DNA of 64,000 nucleotides from Closterium sp. NIES-65 (GCA_948144175.1 CANXME010002010.1:2554501-2618500), one strand, 5' to 3'. Numbered from the stretch's first letter, positions 24,086-34,930 are shown. Translations and numbers: made by a program. Notes: a model not told the origin generated them from the letters alone.

Positions 24086-24467
24086 AGTGAATGGGTCTGA
24101 AGGCGGGGCTGCTAGGGTGTGCAGTGGTTGGGGAGTGAATAGGTTGAGGTATTATGGGAAGGAGTGAGGGAGGTAGGTGGCAATCTGTGTTGCAAAAATG
24201 TTTTGGTGGGGTTTCATGTGTGTAGGTATGTGTTTGTGTTAGATATACATCTGGGGGACAGGGATTTTGCATGGGAGTAGAGTTATGGAATGGAGACTCA
24301 CAACAAGAACCCTTGCTAGTTTGCACATATGTTGAACTACATGTTTGATTCGCCAGTCAAGCCGGATATATGGTATTTTGTGCATAATGATGTCAAGGAT
24401 ATCTGTTTCGAAGTGTAAATGCCTCGATTTGGCTTCACCATTTTCTGTGTCAGGTGGCTGGGTGGAT
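24086..24467. other. 3' flank of the DLH gene
   Basis: Presumed 3' UTR and spacer. No further gene or repeat is recognised. Confidence 0.4.
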
Positions 24468-24999
24468 AGTACCGTAATACCCCGGATAGAAGCGCACCTG
24501 CGCTTATAATAAAACGGTGTTTTTTGGGGGGGTGCGCTTATAATTGAGTCAGATTTATAAGCGCATGCGCTTATATAATAACAAATACAAATTTATAATT
24601 CATTGGCACCAAACTGTACATCTCCTTCTTGCGATTTCAATCGAATCAAAGTGGTAGCGAGTTACAATTCAGATTCGAGCATGAGCGATTTTCTGCCGGC
24701 GCACAGAGGCAAATTTACCCGTCACTGTCAGAAATGCCAGCTCATACTGACTGGACGCGCAGTATGTGAGGTCCTCGAAAGTCAATCGAAGCGAAAATGG
24801 TTGTATCCTCACTGCAAAATTTGAAATCGCTACCGTTTTAATCTGGTTTAAACTTTAAAATTATACATGCGCTTATAATAAATCAAGGTTTTACAGGGGG
24901 TGCGCTTATAAATGAGGATCGGCCATAAGCGCATTGCTCCAGATACAAGCGCATGCGCTTATAATAGGCGTGCGCTTATATCCGGGGCCATACGGTACT
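24468..24999. mobile_element. MITE with GCGCTTATAA subterminal repeats, about 530 bp
   Basis: The ends AGTACCGTAATACCCCGGAT and, on the other strand, AGTACCGTATGGCCCCGGAT form imperfect inverted repeats of about 30 bp. Inside each end the motif GCGCTTATAA or its complement is iterated (several copies at 24500-24590 and 24865-24985). The TA-rich ends suggest a Tc1/mariner-pogo-like non-autonomous element. A target duplication cannot be fixed, and no protein is encoded. Confidence 0.65.
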
Positions 25000-25265
25000 G
25001 TATGCGTAAGGTCAAATGTTTCAGCAATATTGTGAATTTGGCTAGTAAAATGTTTTTTTGCATGTCTTCGAATAACAAGCCTCTTGTTGCAGGTTCTGGT
25101 ACACTGTTACGGGTGCAATGAATCGAGGTAGCGAGGATTGCACTAAGTGTCAAGTGAGTACAAAATGTGCGCTAAGGCATGAGAGAACATGTACACGTGA
25201 ATCATGCAAACGGTAACACGGTGCGTGCGAGCTAGCTAGTGCTATGATGGCAGTGAGGTTCGGGC

Positions 25266-25959
25266 CAGGCCCTACGATATCAGGAATTTTACCCTGAAAT
25301 TCCTAATTTTCAGGGTTTTTTTTTTACCTACCCTGAAAATCCAGTGTTCAGCTTTTCCTAAGGCTGATTTTTCAGCCTTCACATGCCACATGACTCTGAA
25401 CTTTCAGCAATTTTTTTGAAGTGACACTGATGCCTTTACGTTGTAACGAGTTTGACCCTGAAAGCGAATCCTGCTAGGTACGAGTGTACTTAACTTGACC
25501 GGAAGTACTGGGAAAATCAGATTCCCGCGGTGTCAGCAGGGCCTGTCGTTGACTATCAGACATTTTTTCCCACACTGATGGCCCCTTAGTTGGCGCGCCT
25601 GGTCCGTTCATTGGCCACATTTGCAACATTAAGTGACTTGACCAATTACAAGGTTGCAGCACAGAGATGCTGGCAAGCTGCGCTGCGAGGGATTCTGGTG
25701 GTCTAGGTCATGCTGGCAAGCACTGATGCATCCACGCGTCCCAGCCGTGCTACCTGCCATCCAGCCTCACATCCCGTTCTGCTGCTTGCTTCCTTCTTAG
25801 TGTTTTTACTACTAGTAAAATAAAGACTACTAGTATCAGCCTTTTTCTGTAGGGAACACTGATGCATCAGACTTTTTTTTAGGCGACCCTGACGATCAGG
25901 GTCTAGGGGAAGAGGGACCCTGATACCCTTACATGCCTAAAAGTGAATATGAGGGCCTG
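25266..25959. mobile_element. Non-autonomous hAT element, 694 bp
   Basis: Perfect 8-bp inverted ends CAGGCCCT lie at 25266-25273 and 25952-25959. GTTCGGGC is duplicated at 25258-25265 and 25960-25967. CAGG ends with an 8-bp duplication are the hAT signature. The interior repeats CCTGAAA/TTTCAGG motifs and an ACTAGTA palindrome and encodes nothing recognisable. Confidence 0.87.
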
Positions 25960-26667
25960 GTTCGGGCTAGTCCTGAAGCGTAGGCCGACACGGCCGGGCC
26001 AGCAGTGCGAGGTTTGGTGAAACAGTGCGCGCGAAGTCGGCGAAGCCCAGGGACCTCGTTAGCAGACCAATTTGGTCTGATGGTCTGCGTTTCAGACTTA
26101 ATTTTCTAACTTCAGATGATCTGTAAGACTGTACTTTTTTTTCCAGATGATCAGTAAGACAAAGGATTTTACTTCAGATACATTTTCAGATCGCATACTA
26201 TTTTCATCTGAGACTCCAGATAAGGAGTACGATTCCGTCTGAAACCGACATTTCTGCTCTGTTGTCCATAGGGCCACTAGTTCGGGTGTCTGCGAGCCTG
26301 TATACAGGCATGCGTAATGAATGCTACTGCCCCATAGCATCCGCGCTGGAGGATACAGCACTGCTGGCAGCAGCTAACTATGTGCAATGCTGCCAGCACT
26401 TCGTCGCTGCTTGGGTGTCGGCGCCGATGCCAGCCACACCCATGCACCGACACTGTCATTTTGTGCAATGGGGTGACCTGTATGCATCACGGATGCACGT
26501 AACTGTGGTTCCCCGCCCACACCCGCATCGCGCATCACTCTGACGCGCTACGAGACAAGGGTTTGAGGGACCAAACTGGAGGCACACCCTCCATCTTCTA
26601 CATCCATTTCTTCCGCCGCACTCGAGTAGCCCCGCAGTGCAGTTTTCTACTTTCACCATACCATCTG

Positions 26668-29600
26668 ATGGCCATTTCAGAGGAGAAAGACCCCCATGGA
26701 GTCTCAGCACTACATTTTCTCACACGGGGCAAGTCGATCCCCGTCGTTGCACCCCCCGTTGCCTCGTGCTCAACCCGGGTTATACCAACAGACGACGCCT
26801 CCCCAGACACTGTGGCTGAAGAAAATGCAGACGGTGGCATGCCCAAGACTACCACGCCCACGTCGACGAGTATACCAGCGTCTGGCCGTGAATCCATCCG
26901 CCCCGTCGTTTCAGTTGCAACAACCTCCAATCTACGCGCTAACCCTGTGCTCCCTGACAGGGCTTGTGTGAAAGCTAAATACAAGCAGCGGCGGCTTAAC
27001 TTTGCCCGTCCCGCAGGTCCGACATTTCCCGCGCCATCGGAGACGGTCCCGCCCACGACGCGTCAATCCACCGACGACGATGACGATGCCGAGGAGATGG
27101 GCACTACTAAGGGACGTCGGCCGCTGACTGTGGAAGAGCTGCAGCTGAAGTGTAAGGAGCAGTGGCTTCGCTACTTCCCGTGGCTCTTCATTAGTGAGAC
27201 GAAGGACGGACGACCTTGCATGCGCTGCAGCGTCTGTATGGTGTTCGGGGACCCGCACTACAAGCACGGCCGTTATGGTGAGGGCGGCCTCGACATTCAG
27301 AAGCAGACGATGCGCAAGCATCATTTCAGCGTGAAGCACGAGGCGGCGGTCCTGCAGAAGGAACAACGTGATGGTCTGAAGAAAGGGCAGCAGTCCATCG
27401 TCGCTTACGACAAGGGGGACGACGACGCCAGGCGAATTGCTAAACTAAAGGCAATCGCATTATTCGTATGCAAATTTGACGCCCCTATTGTGCTGTTCGT
27501 TTCTCTTGTGCAATTCATGGCTGAGCAGGGCACGCCGGACATGCCCTTGAAGGAGAATGGCACCTATTACAGCGAGTAAGATATTGTACCCCGCATGTCT
27601 GTGTTGCTGCTCCACAAATCTAAGGGCTATTCATGTTTATGCGTTGCAGGCATGGTTTCGCTCAGCTCGTGGCGACCATGGTGTCATACCTGCGGTCTCG
27701 TCAGTTGCAGTACATCCGCGCCAGCCCCTACCTCGGGATCCAGCTGGACGAGAGCACGGACCGAAGGCGCGGGAAGCATATGATCGTCTACCTGACATTC
27801 CTACGCGAAAACCTTCCAGTCACGGAGTTCTACACCCTGCTGTCGGTCGAGCAGTGTGATGCCGCCTCGCTGCTGACGGGCCTGCTGACGCATTTTGAGA
27901 CAACGGGGATCGATCTGCAGCGCATCTCCGGTATGAGCACGGACGGCGCTTTAGTGATGACTGGACAGCACAACGGGCTGGTCGCGCGCCTGCGCGCCAA
28001 GGTTCCTCATCTCGTTTCGTGTCACTGTGTCGCACACAGGTGAGTTCGTCCGGGTTGTTTATTGATGCGCGTATCAACCGTGTACTAACTTCTTTTCTGT
28101 TTAAACTTGCAGGGAGGCGCTGGCAGCTAAAGATGCAGCAGCCGCGTATCCTGACCTTCAGATTGTGGACAAGGCTGTCCGCTCAGTGGTCGACATTCTC
28201 GGACGCCTCGTTGTTCACACGCGATTCAAGGAGCTCCAAGAGGTCATTTGCGAGACGCATCTCGAGATGCAGGGGATAAAGGACGTGAGGTGGCTTTCCC
28301 GAGGCAATGCGATCCAGCGACTCGTCGCGGTGTTCCCTGCTGTTATGATCGTCCTGCAGGAATTCGACAAGAAGATGTATAAGACAGTGACGAGTTTCAA
28401 ATTTCACTTCTTACTCTACTTGCTGGCCGATGTGCTGAAGGTTCTGAACCTACTCAACTTGAAGTTCCAGACAGGACAGGTACGTGTTGATGTTTGCGCT
28501 TTAAACCTCCCGTTTTGTTTGGTAACATTCTAACTCCTTTCTGCGTTGTGCTTATGCAGATTGACGCCACCCATGTGCTGCAGACAGTACACAACATAAC
28601 ACTACTGCTGCGGACGCGTTACCTCGACAGCAACGACGAGACTTTCGAGCAAGGCGGCGCGGCGCTGGGGCCATTCCTGGCGAAACATGCTTCGGAGGAG
28701 TGCCGGGAGGTGAAGGTCGATGCCCCAGATTCCACCGGAGCGCCGACACCTCACAGTCACTTGCTGCACGAAGAGGCTATCGTGGGGCAGAAGAGCAAAG
28801 GCGACCTCAGCGCCTGCTTGAAGCTCGGGTGGGAGTTCGTGGTTGAGCTGATTAAGCAGCTCGACTACCGACTGGAGGATCTCGCGTCGCTCAATGGGGC
28901 GAAGCTGTTCAAGAAGTCCCAGTACCCGAAGTCCGCGGCAAAGCGCGAGCGGCGGCTGGCGCAGTGGCTGCAGTCTCTGCGCGACTTGTACAAGAAGCAT
29001 CCCGACGATCCTGACACTCTGCCAGGTGTGTTAAGCCTTTTGTCGTGAGGTTGTTTGGTTATTTAAAATGATTATCCGCGTCTGTGAATATATATAATCA
29101 GTCTCACGCGTTTTGTGAAAATTAAAAGAGAGAAGAGGACTGCACTAGCAAGAATGGGGATACAAATAGGAAACCCTAGAAGGGTTGTAATCGCTATAGA
29201 GCACCCCACTACAGGCTAGAGCAAAAGATAACATTCTGACACGTTTCTCTACCTTCGCCTGCCCATTCTTACAGGTGTGGACTGGGCCAAAGCACAGCGG
29301 GAACTCAACACCTTCGCGACAATCATGAGCACTCACCAAGAGGATGTCGGCTTTGCGGAGGGCCTGAGGCACATGCTGAGCTCACCGGACTGGACAACGA
29401 GCTACCCCAACATTGTCCGCCTGTGGATCGCTGTAGCTGTGCTCCCGCTGAGCACTGTGGAGTGTGAACGCGGATTCTCGAGACAAAACGTGATCAAGAG
29501 CTGGCTGAGAGGGAACCTGTGCGACGCCAAGCTTGGTGAGCTCATGACCGTGTCTCTTTTGACCTACGACATGGAGTGGCCCGAGTTGGTGGCGCGGTGG

Positions 29601-29897
29601 CACAAGTCAAAGAAGAGGAGGTCTGCAAAGGATATGCTGCTGCCGGAAGTGGAGAGGGAGAGCAAGCGCAATAAAAAAAGATCCACAGCAGCAGCAGAGG
29701 CAGTAGCAGCAGCAACAGCTGCTGTGGCAGCGGCAGAGGCAGCAGCACGAGAAGCAGCAGCAGTAGCAGAAGCAGCCAGGCTGGATGCTGAGTTCCCATG
29801 GCTCAGTCGCAAGGGAAAAGCTAACTACCCTATTCCAGTGCCGTCTGATAGCCTAGGCAGCTGTAGTGATGATGATAGTGGCAGCGAATATGACTAA
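26668..29897 (+). CDS. hAT transposase (five exons, intact)
   Basis: The exons 26668-27575, 27650-28039, 28113-28479, 28560-29025 and 29275-29897 join in phase (917 aa) at GT-AG sites. The N-terminus is disordered. A BED/C2H2-like finger follows (CMRCSVC ... KHHFSVKHE). The RNase H-like catalytic core shows LDESTDRR (first Asp), GMSTDGA (second Asp) and the CHCVAHR motif. The C-terminal hAT dimerisation region reads YPNIVRLWIAVAVLPLSTVE, with the catalytic Glu in VECERGFS. The tail holds an Ala-rich GCA-repeat segment and an acidic end (DDDSGSEYD). No internal stop or frameshift is seen. Intron 4 is enlarged by a solo LTR. The ATG at 26668 is the first in frame. Confidence 0.85.
29114..29241 (-). 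repeat. Solo copia-family LTR inside hAT transposase intron 4
   Basis: This 128-bp LTR (TGTCAGAATG...TTTTCACA on the reverse strand) is flanked by CGTTT at 29109-29113 and 29242-29246. It is closest to the LTRs of NON-2. The single LTR with a perfect duplication indicates LTR-LTR recombination after insertion. The splice sites are untouched. Confidence 0.9.
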
Positions 29898-30205
29898 ACC
29901 GTAGAATGGTTTAATGATACCTAGTTTTTATTCTGTAGTGTGTAGAATTCTTGTACAGTGGTGTAGGCTTCGTAGAATTGTTCATCTGTCATTTCAGACT
30001 GGTTTTAATGTTTCATCTTACAGGTCAGACAAAAAAATAAACGCCAATCTGAGCGTAAGACGATTTTTTTTTTTTTTTACACATAATGTCAGACAGGCCC
30101 AAAACCTAGCGAGAGCCCTAACGAAGCCCCGTTAGCTGTAACGGGCGAACAACGGTTGCTGCTGTACAAGATGTTGCCGGATGCGCTAAGGAATATTGAT
30201 AAAAT

Positions 30206-30337
30206 TGTCAAACATTATATATGTTATGCTTGTGTAGGCTACAGTGGGTTAGCCTATAGGGGGTACACAATTCTAGGGTTTCCTACTTGTACTCATTTCT
30301 CTGCTAGTTCATTCATTCCTGTTTTCCTTGTTTCACA
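30206..30337 (+). repeat. 5' LTR of COP-B
   Basis: Starts TGTCAAACATTATATATG and ends TTGTTTCACA. No priming site follows it. Confidence 0.88.
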
Positions 30338-30340
30338 TAG

Positions 30341-32812
30341 TCTGGAGGTGCTGTTGGAGCTGGAGCTGGAGCTTCTTCGACCGTCGAGGGTGCGGATGCT
30401 GCCGGTCCCGGAGCTGCTGGACCTGCGGGTCCTCCTGGAGCTGGAGCTGCTGAGGGCGTTGGTGCTGAGCCTACTGCTGTTGGTCCTGCCACTGGAGGTG
30501 TGGGTGGCGCTGGTGCTGTCGCTGAGGGTGGTGGTGCTTTCCCTGCTGAGTCTGGAGCTGCCGCGCGGCCTCGGCCGTACTTCGTTCCGCTCCTGCAGCA
30601 GGTTCTTGGTCTTTCTCCTCTAGTAGAGGGTCCACCGCCTGTCCAGTCGCAGACCCTGCTGGAGCCTTCCTCTCCACTGCCTGCTCCCTCTCCTTACACT
30701 GGTCCTACTGGAGGTCTTGCTGAGCGTCGTGAGCCTGCGTCTCGTCCCGCGTCACCTGTTCGTGCTGCTCGCGCTAGTGGTCGCAGTTCGCGTCAGCGTC
30801 CTCCTCCTGTCCCTGGCACGCACCGGATGTCTTTGCGTCCGTCCACTGCTCCTCTGCGTGCCCCTTTGCCTTCTCCTCCTGAGTCCTCTCTTCCTGCGCT
30901 TGCCGACCCTGAGTCGGACTCTCTTCGTGCTGCCAGTCCTACTGTCACGCGTCTCCTTGCTACTGTCGTCACTGACCCCTCGTTTGAGTCCACTGCTGCG
31001 TCTGCCCTTGTCGCTGAGCTCGTCGACTTTGCTGCTCGCTGCCGTCTCGACTACGCTGCTAGTCTTGTTGCTGAGTCTGCGTCTGTCTGTCCTCCGTCCG
31101 TCGAGGGTGAGTGTGCTCTTGGCACGGACGTCCTAGAGGACAGGCAGGAGGAGTTACAGTGTCTAGCGGCTGCTTCACCTCATCTCGCGTCTGTACTGCT
31201 TGCCCCTGAGGGAGACCCGGATGCACTAGACATCCCGAGTCCGCGTTCTTACGCGGAGGCCGTAGAGGGTCCCTACTCCTCTCAGTGGCAGGCAGCTATG
31301 GATGCAGAGATGGCTTCCTGGAAGTCCACAGGCACCTACGTTGACGCGGTTCCCCCTCCTGGGGCGAACATCGTCAGTGGCATGTGGATTTTCAGGGTGA
31401 AGCGGCCGCCGGGCTCTCCACCTGTCTTCAAGGCACGGTACGTTGCTCGTGGCTTCAGTCAGCGGCAGGGAGTTGACTACTTTCAGACCTTCTCTCCCAC
31501 CCCGAAGATGACTACTCTTCGGGTGCTGCTGCACATAGCCGCTCAGCGCGACTACGAGCTTCACTCTCTCGACTTCAGCACTGCGTTCTTGCAGGGTAGC
31601 CTGCACGAGGAGATCTGGCTTCGCCGTCCACCTGGCTTCACTGGGACTTTCCCTCCTGGGACCCAGTGGAGCCTCCGACGGCCAGTCTACGGTCTCCGCC
31701 AGGCACCGCGTGAGTGGCACGACACACTAAGGACTACGCTTGCGGCTCTTGGGTTTGCTCCTTCTACTGCTGACCCGTCGCTGTTTCTTCGCACCGACAC
31801 TTCACTGCCGCCGTTCTACATCCTCGTGTACGTTGACGACTTGGTCTTTGCCACAGCGGACACTGCTGGACTCGCCTACGTGAAGTCCGAGCTGCTGAAG
31901 AGACACACGTGCACAGACCTGGGTGAACTGCGCAGCTACCTTGGCTTGCAGATCACTCGGGACAGAGCACGCCGCACCATTACCTTGACTCAGTCACACA
32001 TGGTGCAGCAGGTCCTTCAGCGCTTCGGCTTCACGTACTCCTCGCCTCAGGCCACTCCTCTGCCTACTCGCCACTCACTCTCAGCTCTGCCTTCGGATGA
32101 GTCCGTAGAGTCGAGTGGTCCGTATGCAGAGCTTGTTGGCTGCCTCATGTACCTGATGACCTGCACACGACCTGACCTTGCATACCCTCTGAGCATTCTT
32201 GCACGCTATGTTGCTCCTGGGAGACACAGACCGGAGCACATGGCTGCAGCAAAGAGGGTATTGCGCTACCTGTGCAGTACGTCGGGCATGGGGCTAGTGC
32301 TTGGAGGGCGGAGTCCAGTGGTTCTTACCGGCCACGCGGACGCTTCTTGGGCTGACGACCAGGCTACGCAGCGGTCGTCACAGGGTTACACCTTCAGCCT
32401 TGGTTCCGGCTCTGTCTCGTGGCGGTCTACTCGCTCGTCTTCGGTTCTCGGCTCCAGTTGTGAGGCTGAGATCTTCGCCGGGGCCATGGCTGCACAGGAG
32501 CTTCGCTGGCTCACCTACCTGCTGACTGACCTTGGAGAGCCGCCTCGTTCTCCTCCAGTGCTGTACGTAGACAACAAGGCCATGCTGGCCTTGTGTCGAG
32601 AGCAGCGCTTGGAGCACAGAACGAAGCACATTGCTCTCCGCTACTTCCTTGCTCGTGAGTTGCAGCAGCGTGGTCAGTTGCGACTTGCGTACGTGGCCTC
32701 TGAGGCCAACACTGCTGATGTGTTCACCAAGGCACTCGCGCCTTGTGACCATCAGCGCTTTTGCACCCAGCTGGGTCTTGTGCCTGTCTTGCCTCACTTG
32801 CTCTCCTCTTGA
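30341..32812 (+). CDS. Copia reverse transcriptase-RNase H, uninterrupted
   Basis: The frame is open for about 823 codons from just behind the LTR to TGA 32810-32812; no natural start is obvious (an ATG lies in frame at 31300). The order is a Gly/Ala linker, a basic/Pro segment (RPRPYFVPLLQQVL), then the RT entry (PYSSQWQAAMDAEMASWKST, MWIFRVKRPPG), the catalytic YVDDLVFA (about 31830), SYLGLQITRD and the RNase H residues in GHADASWADD, SSCEAEIFAGAMAAQELRW and LYVDNKAM. It ends in a typical copia tail (ANTADVFTKAL). The domains are enzymatically plausible, but the element makes no Gag, protease or integrase. Confidence 0.85.
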   Translation, partial: SGGAVGAGAGASSTVEGADAAGPGAAGPAGPPGAGAAEGVGAEPTAVGPATGGVGGAGAVAEGGGAFPAESGAAARPRPYFVPLLQQVLGLSPLVEGPPPVQSQTLLEPSSPLPAPSPYTGPTGGLAERREPASRPASPVRAARASGRSSRQRPPPVPGTHRMSLRPSTAPLRAPLPSPPESSLPALADPESDSLRAASPTVTRLLATVVTDPSFESTAASALVAELVDFAARCRLDYAASLVAESASVCPPSVEGECALGTDVLEDRQEELQCLAAASPHLASVLLAPEGDPDALDIPSPRSYAEAVEGPYSSQWQAAMDAEMASWKSTGTYVDAVPPPGANIVSGMWIFRVKRPPGSPPVFKARYVARGFSQRQGVDYFQTFSPTPKMTTLRVLLHIAAQRDYELHSLDFSTAFLQGSLHEEIWLRRPPGFTGTFPPGTQWSLRRPVYGLRQAPREWHDTLRTTLAALGFAPSTADPSLFLRTDTSLPPFYILVYVDDLVFATADTAGLAYVKSELLKRHTCTDLGELRSYLGLQITRDRARRTITLTQSHMVQQVLQRFGFTYSSPQATPLPTRHSLSALPSDESVESSGPYAELVGCLMYLMTCTRPDLAYPLSILARYVAPGRHRPEHMAAAKRVLRYLCSTSGMGLVLGGRSPVVLTGHADASWADDQATQRSSQGYTFSLGSGSVSWRSTRSSSVLGSSCEAEIFAGAMAAQELRWLTYLLTDLGEPPRSPPVLYVDNKAMLALCREQRLEHRTKHIALRYFLARELQQRGQLRLAYVASEANTADVFTKALAPCDHQRFCTQLGLVPVLPHLLSS

Positions 32813-33020
32813 CTTCACTTGTACTGTGACATATATATATATACCTGCTCTTGTTTGTCTAGTTTTATATATATGTCTGTACTCCTGCATGTGAACTGGC
32901 CTCTGGCCCTGCTCTTGTGCTCGGACTGTGTGGTGACTTTGTGATCCACCCTGAGCTTGCTTTGCTTTGCTTGACTAGTCTTGTGACCCCTTGTTCTCCC
33001 CCACTTTGCCTATGGGGGTG

Positions 33021-33152
33021 TGTCAAACATTATATATGTTATGCTTGTGTAGGCTACAGTGGGTTAGCCTATAGGGGGTACACAATTCTAGGGTTTTCTA
33101 CTTGTACTCATTTCTCTGCTAGTTCATTCATTCCTGTTTTCCTTGTTTCACA
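33021..33152 (+). repeat. 3' LTR of COP-B
   Basis: One base differs from 30206-30337. It is preceded by the purine tract CTATGGGGGTG. Confidence 0.88.
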
Positions 33153-33194
33153 AAAATTCCTTGCACTACCACCCCACTCAAGAAGCCCCCTCCG

Positions 33195-33416
33195 CTACGT
33201 AAGTGCGTGTACATCGCGGAAACCCCGGCTCCTCAGATACAATTGCAGGGCAGGGTGGTTTTCAATGTTGGCTAGGGGCACCCAACTATCCTCAGTTGGC
33301 GTGCGGTCCTTCCAGCGAACGAGGAACTCGATCCTCCTGATTCCCGAGAAGTGTCGAATCCGATGGCTCAAAATCTTTTCGGGCTCGATGATCGGCTCCA
33401 ATGCAAGGCGAGTCAT
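33195..33416 (-). pseudogene. GYP-B chromodomain remnant
   Basis: Reverse-strand 73 codons with RIEFLVRWKDRTPTEDSWVP and ANIENHP. It matches the chromodomains of GYP-A and GYP-C and lies next to the GYP-B 3' LTR as expected. It is cut off from its integrase by COP-C. Confidence 0.75.
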
Positions 33417-33532
33417 GGATGGCGGGCGGTGATGTCAAACTCATATGCTATAGTCTGTGTAGGCTGTAGTGGGGTAGACAATATGGGGTACAACACTTCT
33501 AGGTTTTCCTACTTGTACCACCTGCTTGCTAG

Positions 33533-33771
33533 TGTCAGAATGTTATTGTATACATCACTTTATAACTGCCTGCAATGTAGACTTAGTTTAGTTATCTTGC
33601 TTGTTAGGTGGTGCACCTTGCTTCACTTCATTCATATTTGTACCCTTGAACCTATAGTGAAACTCTCATTCTCCTTCTCAACTCTCTTGATACTTTCCTT
33701 ACCCTCGAACTTAACTACCAAGGCACCTAAACCTATGGCTCCTAAGCCCACCCATGCTTAGGATTTTAACA
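33533..33771 (+). repeat. 5' LTR of NON-1
   Basis: TGTCAGAATGTTATTG...GGATTTTAACA, repeated at 35504-35742. The LTR is longer than, and largely unrelated to, the copia LTR around it. Confidence 0.88.
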
Positions 33772-34309
33772 TGTTATCAGAGTGGTTCCTATCCTAGGAC
33801 CTATCTTTTTCCCATGGGCCCACCACATATCGCTCCTGCCATGGCGCTAGTGAGCAACAAGCTTTTTCTTCCCGCCACGCGCTCGGGGCGTGTGGCGGTT
33901 TTCCGCCCGCTGTGCGCCCCGGGCGCGCGGCGTCTTCCTGCCCCGTCGCCGCCCTTCTTGGCCCCTCACGGCCTCTTCGCGGCCCCGTCGCTGCTCCTCT
34001 CACGGCCCCTCGCGCTACCCTCAGTGGCCCCGACGCCACACTTCGCGGCCCTGTCGCCGCCCCTATCGGCCCTGTCGCCACTCCTAGCGGCCCCGTCGCC
34101 GCCCCTAGCGGCCCCGTCGCCGCCCTTCTCGGCTCCTCGCGACCCCTTCTCGGCCCAGTCGCCGCCCCTTCTCAGCCCCGTCACCGCCTTTAGGGGCCCC
34201 GTTGCCGCCCCTAGCGGCCCCGTCGCCGCTCTTCGCGGCCCCATTTCCGCCCCTAGCGGCTTCGTTGCCGCCCCTTGTGGCCCTGTCACCTGCTCGTCGC
34301 TGCTCCCCC

Positions 34310-34930
34310 CCCCCCCTGGCCGCCGCCCCTGGAGCAGCCGCCACTGCAGCAGCAGCCCCTGGAGCAGCCGCCCCAGCAGCAGCCGCCCCTGGAGCAGCCG
34401 CCGCTGCAGCAGCCGCCCCTGGAGCCGCCACCCCTGAAGCAACCGCCCCAGGAGCGGCCTGCCTTGCAACAGCAGCCGCCCCTAGAGCAGCCACCCCAAC
34501 AGCAGCAGCCCTTGGAGCAGCCGCCCAAGCAGCACCCGCCCCTGGAGCCGCCACTGCAGCAGCAGCCCCTGGAGCCGCCGCCCTTGAAGCACCCGCCCCT
34601 GGAGCGGCCTGCCTTGCAACAGCCGCCGCCCCTGGAGCAGCCACCCCAGTAGCAGCAGCCCCTAGAGCAGCCGCCGCTGCAGCAGCCGCCCTTGGAGCCG
34701 CCACTGCAGCAGCAGCCCCTAGAGCAGCCGCTCCTGGAGCAGCCGCCGCTGCAGCATCCGCCCCTGGAGCGGCCGCCGCTGCAGCAGCTGCCCCTGGAGC
34801 CGCCACTGCAGCAGCCGCCCCAGCAGCAGCCGCCCCTGGAGCAGCCGCCGCTGCAGCAGCCGCCCCTGCAGCAGCCGCCCCTGGAGCCGCTACCCGTGCA
34901 GCAGTCGCCCCTGGCCACTGGAGCAGCCGC
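34310..34930. repeat. GC-rich tandem repeats inside NON-1
   Basis: Imperfect units built from GGAGCAGCCGCC, GCAGCAGCCGCC and CCCCTGGAGC blocks, related to the 30-bp array in the COP-C leader. The translated frames are Ala/Pro-rich and not genes. Confidence 0.8.

Larger units (their letters stand above)
26049..30121 (+). mobile_element. hAT DNA transposon, probably autonomous, 4.07 kb
   Basis: It is flanked by the 8-bp duplication CGAAGCCC (26041-26048 and 30122-30129). The intact sister LTRs contain this site once. The ends AGGGACCTCGTTAG and, in complement, AGGGCTCTCGCTAG match at 11 of 14 positions. Subterminal copies of TCAGAC/TCAGAT crowd both ends (26060-26250 and 29995-30100) and are likely transposase-binding sites. 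The interior carries one spliced transposase gene whose frame is complete. Confidence 0.85.
30206..33152 (+). mobile_element. COP-B: mini-copia lacking PBS, gag, protease and integrase
   Basis: The LTRs at 30206-30337 and 33021-33152 (132 bp) differ at one position. AAAAT is duplicated at 30201-30205 and 33153-33157. Directly after the 5' LTR the sequence jumps into the Gly/Ala linker of pol, so the priming site through integrase is missing. Linker, RT and RNase H are complete, and the polypurine tract (CTATGGGGGTG) is intact. Confidence 0.88.
25105..33165 (-). repeat. 3' LTR of GYP-B, split into four pieces
   Basis: The pieces are 25105-25265, 25968-26048, 30130-30205 and 33158-33165. Counted once and without the duplicated target bases, they add up to about 326 bp, the length of the intact sister LTRs. 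Three insertions, each with its own duplication (GTTCGGGC, CGAAGCCC, AAAAT), explain the breaks. Confidence 0.88.
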
